From NCBI GenBank assembly GCA_946497905.1, contig CAMMMI010000009.1, positions 1 to 27,349 on the forward strand: a stretch of DNA of 27,349 nt, given 5' to 3'. The DNA comes from an uncultured Clostridium sp. Lineage in GTDB: Bacteria; Bacillota; Clostridia; TANB77; CAG-508. The position numbers were made by a program, and so were the translations under genes. Below the pieces are notes generated by a model. The model worked only from the letters and a program-made list of their open reading frames with translations. It did no database searches and was not told the DNA's origin. The stretch's first letter is position 1. Each line of letters begins with the position of its first letter. Positions 23,795-27,349 of this stretch are shown here, piece after piece.

Positions 23795-24577
23795 ATGATA
23801 GATTTTCACACACATATACTACCAAACATAGATGATGGATCAAGAAGTATAGATGAAACATTTAATTTAATAAAAGAAGCAAAAAATGTAGGATTTGAAG
23901 GAATAATATCAACATCACATTATATGGAAAATTATTACGAAACAGATAAACCAGAAAGAGAAGTATGGATAAATGCAATTTATGAAAATTTACAAGCCAA
24001 AAATATAGACATAAGATTATACTTAGGAAATGAAATATATATATCAGAAAATCTTATAGAACTTTTAGAAAAGGGAAAAGCCTCTACAATAAACGATACA
24101 AGTTACGTATTATTCGAAATGCCACTGAACGAAGAACCAATGAATCTATATGATATAGTTTACCAAATGATACAATATAAATTAGTACCAATATTAGCAC
24201 ATCCAGAAAGATATAGTTATATACAAAAAGAACCAGATTTAGTATATGATTTAGTACAAAAAGGTGTACTAATGCAAGCAAATTATGGAAGTATAATAGG
24301 CCAATATGGAGAAAAGGCACAAATTATAGTAAAAAAATTACTAGAAAATAATTTAATACACTTTTTAGGTTCTGATGTTCACAGACAAAATACCATATAT
24401 CCAAAAATACCAGAGTGTTTATCAGAAATTAATAGTATAATAGGAGAAGAAAAACTACAAGAACTGACTACAGAAAATCCAAAATTAGCATTAGGAAATA
24501 AAAGAATAGACATCAGAGGTCCACATAATATAGAATTAAGCTTTAAAGAAAAAATTATGATGAAATTCAAAAAATAG
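23795..24577 (+). CDS. CpsB/YwqE-type PHP tyrosine phosphatase
   Basis: A manganese-dependent phosphatase of the PHP fold that removes phosphate from the BY-kinase, so that cycling of kinase phosphorylation controls polymer synthesis. It begins MIDFHTHILPNIDDGS (H5, H7), with H42 (STSHY), E80 (GNEIYISE), H136 (LAHPERY) and D194/H196 (GSDVHR) as the metal ligands. Length 260 residues is normal. AAAGGAG precedes ATG 23795. The gene is the last of the unit and ends at the terminator at 24577. Confidence 0.94.
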   Translation: MIDFHTHILPNIDDGSRSIDETFNLIKEAKNVGFEGIISTSHYMENYYETDKPEREVWINAIYENLQAKNIDIRLYLGNEIYISENLIELLEKGKASTINDTSYVLFEMPLNEEPMNLYDIVYQMIQYKLVPILAHPERYSYIQKEPDLVYDLVQKGVLMQANYGSIIGQYGEKAQIIVKKLLENNLIHFLGSDVHRQNTIYPKIPECLSEINSIIGEEKLQELTTENPKLALGNKRIDIRGPHNIELSFKEKIMMKFKK

Positions 24578-24601
24578 GGAAAAAGGGACGCCCTTTTTTC
24601 T
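24577..24601 (+). terminator. Rho-independent terminator after the PHP phosphatase gene
   Basis: AAAAAGGG (24580-24587), loop ACG, and CCCTTTTT (24591-24598) form a tight eight-pair stem extended by G-C and G-U pairs on the outside, ending in a run of six T. It begins at the stop codon of the phosphatase gene. Confidence 0.85.
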
Positions 24602-24624
24602 CTATAGAAAAGAGTTGATTTGAT

Positions 24625-25383
24625 ATGAAAAACAAAAAGCTAAAGAAAATTTTAGTAATTATTGCAATTTTGTTAGCGATTATAGTTATAACCTTTATAA
24701 CTGGCTTTATTATTTTTATGAATGATGTAAAAAAAGAGCAAAAAGCAGAAGAAGAGCAAATTGCAATTTTAGATTCGGAAGTAGAAAATATTAATGAATT
24801 AATGGAGACACAAACAACAATAGATGATGAAACTTTGCAGACCAAAACAAGTGGAGATTATGCTATCGTAGAAAATACTATAAAAGAACATATGAAACAA
24901 TGGCAAGATATTGCTAATGAATGTAGCATGCTTTTAGAGGGAAAAGGATTAGAAAATGTTCTAACAATAGAGGACATTAAACAAAATGACAAAAATTTTA
25001 GCTTATCAAAACAAAAAATTATAAATCAAAGAGAAAGAGTACAAACAGATTATCAAAAATATGAAGAATTTTTTGATATAGAGAAAACATGGCAAAAAAT
25101 TGAGGATAAAAATGTATCAGATTACTACAAACAGTTATATAAGTCATATTTCCAAAATAATGATACACTAGAAGAACAAAAGGCAAAAGTAGAAAATCAA
25201 AAGCAAAAATTACTTGAAGAATTAGATATTTTACAACAGATGGCAGAATTTTTAAGTAATACAACAAACGATTGGAGAATAGAAAATAATATAGTTACTT
25301 TTAATACACAATCAAATTATAATCAATATAATGATTTAATAAATAAGCTTGAAGAATTAAGAGAAAGTATGAAAGATTTATAA
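24625..25383 (+). CDS. Unrecognised single-pass membrane protein with an extracellular coiled coil
   Basis: I do not recognise the family. The 252-residue protein has a basic start, one hydrophobic helix at about 8-31, and a long, charged helical remainder that should lie outside the membrane (type II orientation). Coiled-coil-like stretches appear near 36-62 and 180-220 (EEQKAKVENQKQKLLEEL). There are no cysteine motifs besides one C, no sorting signal, no catalytic motif. The ribosome binding site is weak. It starts 24 bases after the terminator and is followed by glmM after 21 bases. Confidence 0.75.
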   Translation: MKNKKLKKILVIIAILLAIIVITFITGFIIFMNDVKKEQKAEEEQIAILDSEVENINELMETQTTIDDETLQTKTSGDYAIVENTIKEHMKQWQDIANECSMLLEGKGLENVLTIEDIKQNDKNFSLSKQKIINQRERVQTDYQKYEEFFDIEKTWQKIEDKNVSDYYKQLYKSYFQNNDTLEEQKAKVENQKQKLLEELDILQQMAEFLSNTTNDWRIENNIVTFNTQSNYNQYNDLINKLEELRESMKDL

Positions 25384-25404
25384 AATGAAAGGAAGTTATA
25401 AGCA

Positions 25405-26769
25405 ATGAGAAAGTATTTTGGAACAGATGGAATTAGAAGAATTGCTAATACAGAATTATCACCAGATTTGGTTTATAAAGTAGCAAAAGCAGGGGCATAT
25501 GTACTATCAAAACACACAGACCATACACCAACAATTTTAATAGGAAGAGATACACGTATTTCTGGGACTTTAATTGAAAGTGCAATGGTAGCAGGATTTT
25601 TAAGTTATGGTGCAAATGTTAAATTATTAGGAGTAATACCAACACCAGCAGTAGCATATTTAACAAGAAAATTGAATGCAGATGCAGGAGTAGTTATTTC
25701 AGCATCACATAATACATATGAATTCAATGGAATTAAATATTTTAGTAATAAAGGAACAAAAATTCCAGATAGCTTAGAAGAAGAAATAGAAGAAGTAATG
25801 GATTCAGGTAAATTAGAAGAACTAACAGCTGTAAATGATAAGATAGGAGTATCAGAATATAAATTAGATCTAATAGATGAATATGTATATTTTTTCAGAA
25901 AGAATTTTGATGATAATATTGAAAAATATAATAGAAAAGATTTTGTAGTAGGTATAGACACAGCTAATGGTGCTACATATAGTGTCGCAGAAAAGGTCTT
26001 TAAGGCATTAGGAATAAATTATAAAATTATAAATAATCAGCCTGATGGAATAAATATAAACCAAAATTGTGGTTCAACACATCTTGAAAATCTAAAAAAA
26101 TTTGTATTAGAAAATAAGCTAAGCTTAGGAATTGCTTATGATGGTGATGGAGATAGATGTTTAGCCATAGATGAAAAAGGAAATGAAATAGATGGAGACA
26201 AATTACTAGCTATAATATCATCAAATTTAAGGAAAAAAGGAAAATTAAATAAAGATACAATAGTAGCAACAGTAATGAGTAACTTAGGACTAAATAAATA
26301 TGCAAGAGATAATGGGCTAGAATTATTACAAACAAAAGTAGGAGATAGATATGTTCTAGAGGAAATGTTAAAAGATGGATTTAACTTAGGAGGAGAACAA
26401 TCAGGACATATTATATTATTAGATTACAATCCAACAGGAGATGGAATTTTAACTTCATTAATGTTAATACAATCAATATTAGAAGAAGGGAAAAAAGCTT
26501 CAGAATTAAATGAAATTGTAAAATTATATCCACAAATATTAATAAATGCAAAAGTTAATGGAGATAAAAAATATGATTATGATAAAAATGAAGAAATAAA
26601 ACAAGCAATAGAAAAATTAGAAAAAGAATTTGCAGGAAATGGAAGAGTTTTAATAAGACCTTCAGGAACAGAACCATTAGTAAGAGTTATGATAGAAGGA
26701 GAAGAGCAAGAATATATTACTAAAAAAGCTAAAGAAATAACAGAATTAATTGAGAAAAACTTGAAATAG
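25405..26769 (+). CDS. glmM: Phosphoglucosamine mutase
   Basis: Converts glucosamine-6-phosphate to glucosamine-1-phosphate, the step that commits sugar to UDP-GlcNAc for peptidoglycan and glycans. The signature MRKYFGTDGIR opens the protein. The phosphorylated serine is S101 (VISASHNTYEFNG), the magnesium site is D246-D248-D250 (AYDGDGDR), the sugar loop is GGEQSGHI, and the phosphate-binding RPSGTEPLVRVM lies near the C-terminus. Length 454 residues is typical. GAAAGGAAG precedes ATG 25405. It shares the likely transcript of the upstream unknown gene. No stop or frame break. Confidence 0.96.
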   Translation: MRKYFGTDGIRRIANTELSPDLVYKVAKAGAYVLSKHTDHTPTILIGRDTRISGTLIESAMVAGFLSYGANVKLLGVIPTPAVAYLTRKLNADAGVVISASHNTYEFNGIKYFSNKGTKIPDSLEEEIEEVMDSGKLEELTAVNDKIGVSEYKLDLIDEYVYFFRKNFDDNIEKYNRKDFVVGIDTANGATYSVAEKVFKALGINYKIINNQPDGININQNCGSTHLENLKKFVLENKLSLGIAYDGDGDRCLAIDEKGNEIDGDKLLAIISSNLRKKGKLNKDTIVATVMSNLGLNKYARDNGLELLQTKVGDRYVLEEMLKDGFNLGGEQSGHIILLDYNPTGDGILTSLMLIQSILEEGKKASELNEIVKLYPQILINAKVNGDKKYDYDKNEEIKQAIEKLEKEFAGNGRVLIRPSGTEPLVRVMIEGEEQEYITKKAKEITELIEKNLK

Positions 26770-26828
26770 AAGACAATAGATGTAATAAAAATGAAATACA
26801 ACTGTAATATAAAAATAATATAATATAA

Positions 26829-26857
26829 TTGAAATATTTAATAAATAATGTTATCAT
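26829..26857 (+). promoter_or_regulatory. Probable promoter of the small membrane protein gene
   Basis: TTGAAA (26829-26834) and TATCAT (26852-26857) are 17 bases apart, in the 126-base gap after glmM and 39 bases before the next start. Each hexamer differs from consensus at one position. The very AT-rich setting makes chance matches fairly likely. Confidence 0.45.
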
Positions 26858-26895
26858 AAAAGTATAAAATAACTAAAGAAAACGGAGGGAAAAAG

Positions 26896-27234
26896 ATGTT
26901 TTTATTTGATATATCAAACCCACTTACTTTATTATTAATGTTAGCAGTAACAGTACTATTAATTTTCTTAGCAAAAGAAATCAACAGAAGTGCAGTATCT
27001 GGAATAGTTCTATTTGGATATTTAATTCTTTTAGTAGTACATGTAGCACAACTTTCAACATTATCAGAAGAATATAGATATATGGTTTCAACATTAACTA
27101 GATGTTTAGCAATAGATTTTGTTTTTGTATTAATCAGTTTCTTTGCATATCTATGGGTAGATGATGTAGAAGCAAAAGTAAAAGGTAAGAAGAGTTATAA
27201 CAACAGTTTAGATTGGTTTTGGAAAAAAGTTTAA
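26896..27234 (+). CDS. Small three-helix membrane protein of unknown function
   Basis: A 112-residue protein with three hydrophobic helices at about 9-26, 33-51 and 73-90, and a short charged, lysine-rich C-terminal part (VEAKVKGKKSYNN) probably in the cytoplasm. I do not recognise a family and see no catalytic motif. A GGAGGG site lies before ATG 26896, a promoter candidate lies upstream, and a very strong terminator directly follows, so it appears to be a single-gene transcript. Codon use matches the neighbours. Confidence 0.75.
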   Translation: MFLFDISNPLTLLLMLAVTVLLIFLAKEINRSAVSGIVLFGYLILLVVHVAQLSTLSEEYRYMVSTLTRCLAIDFVFVLISFFAYLWVDDVEAKVKGKKSYNNSLDWFWKKV

Positions 27235-27276
27235 AAATTACCATTTTGGGGACGCGTCCTAAAATGGTAATTTTTT
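27233..27276 (+). terminator. Strong, possibly bidirectional terminator hairpin
   Basis: Bases 27233-27247 and 27261-27275 form a perfect 15-pair stem with A residues on the left and T residues on the right, so it could stop transcription from both sides. The 13-base apex, GGGGACGCGTCCT, is itself largely palindromic and is the most GC-rich stretch of the window. The remaining bases to 27349 hold no gene or signal I can support. Confidence 0.88.
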
Positions 27277-27349
27277 CTGTAATAGGAAGTTACCCTTTCT
27301 TTTGAAAATAAAATCTTATTTATATGATAGGAACTTGTTTTTTGCACAC

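Noticed and set aside
27281..27333. Near-repeat ATAGGAA-x-TT at about 27283 and 27323
   Set aside because: Only about ten bases in AT-rich DNA at the window edge, with no associated gene or structure.
1..27349. UGA read as tryptophan (Mollicutes-type code)
   Set aside because: TGA serves as the stop of galE, the LytTR gene, the kinase and a glycosyltransferase, and tryptophans are encoded by TGG throughout.

Overview
The window is AT-rich, single-strand-coded bacterial DNA. Every credible gene reads on the + strand, TGA, TAA and TAG are all used as stops, and most genes have a GGAG-type ribosome binding site. Together with PBP1A, a class D sortase, a BY-kinase/PHP-phosphatase pair and clostridial-style glycan genes, this suggests a low-GC Gram-positive (Bacillota, probably an uncultured gut Clostridia). 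No tRNA, rRNA, CRISPR array or insertion sequence was seen. No gene-free stretch exceeds 300 bases; the larger gaps (160-292, 8026-8143, 9894-10029, 19937-20056, 26770-26895, 27235-27349) hold promoters, terminators or nothing recognisable.

Layout. 1-8025 is mostly housekeeping: the tail of an unknown gene, penicillin-binding protein 1A, CysRS, UDP-glucose 4-epimerase, a MntA-HepT toxin-antitoxin pair and ArgRS. 8144-9893 looks degraded or rearranged: a VanZ-like membrane protein whose frame breaks twice, a LytTR response regulator that has lost its receiver, and an AgrC-type kinase without a sensor. 10030-19936 is an exopolysaccharide/capsule operon behind a strong sigma-A-type promoter: initiating phosphosugar transferase, five glycosyltransferase genes (one a GT2-GT4 fusion, one with a broken frame), Wzy-like polymerase, Wzx flippase and UDP-glucose dehydrogenase. 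20057-24577 is a second unit from its own promoter to a clear terminator: a small LAYTG-tailed surface protein, its sortase, an unknown membrane protein, Wzz-like chain-length regulator, BY-kinase and PHP phosphatase. 24625-27234 holds an unknown anchored coiled-coil protein, GlmM and a small three-helix membrane protein before a strong terminator.

How they fit. GalE and Ugd supply UDP-galactose and UDP-glucuronate, and GlmM supplies the precursor of UDP-GlcNAc. The phosphosugar transferase starts the lipid-linked repeat unit, the glycosyltransferases extend it, Wzx flips it, Wzy polymerises it, and the Wzz/BY-kinase/PHP phosphatase trio sets chain length. PBP1A and the sortase act on the same cell wall.

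Most notable observation. By eye, the codon CGG occurs in frame only three times in the window. All three (8387, 8511, 16059) lie where a protein can be continued only by moving to the +1 frame; skipping the C resumes reading at a glycine codon (GGA, GGA, GGT). About 28 out-of-frame CGG trinucleotides lie in unbroken genes, and CGT, CGC and CGA are used normally for arginine. This suggests that CGG may be unassigned and act as a +1 frameshift site, although ordinary indels or sequence errors are not excluded.
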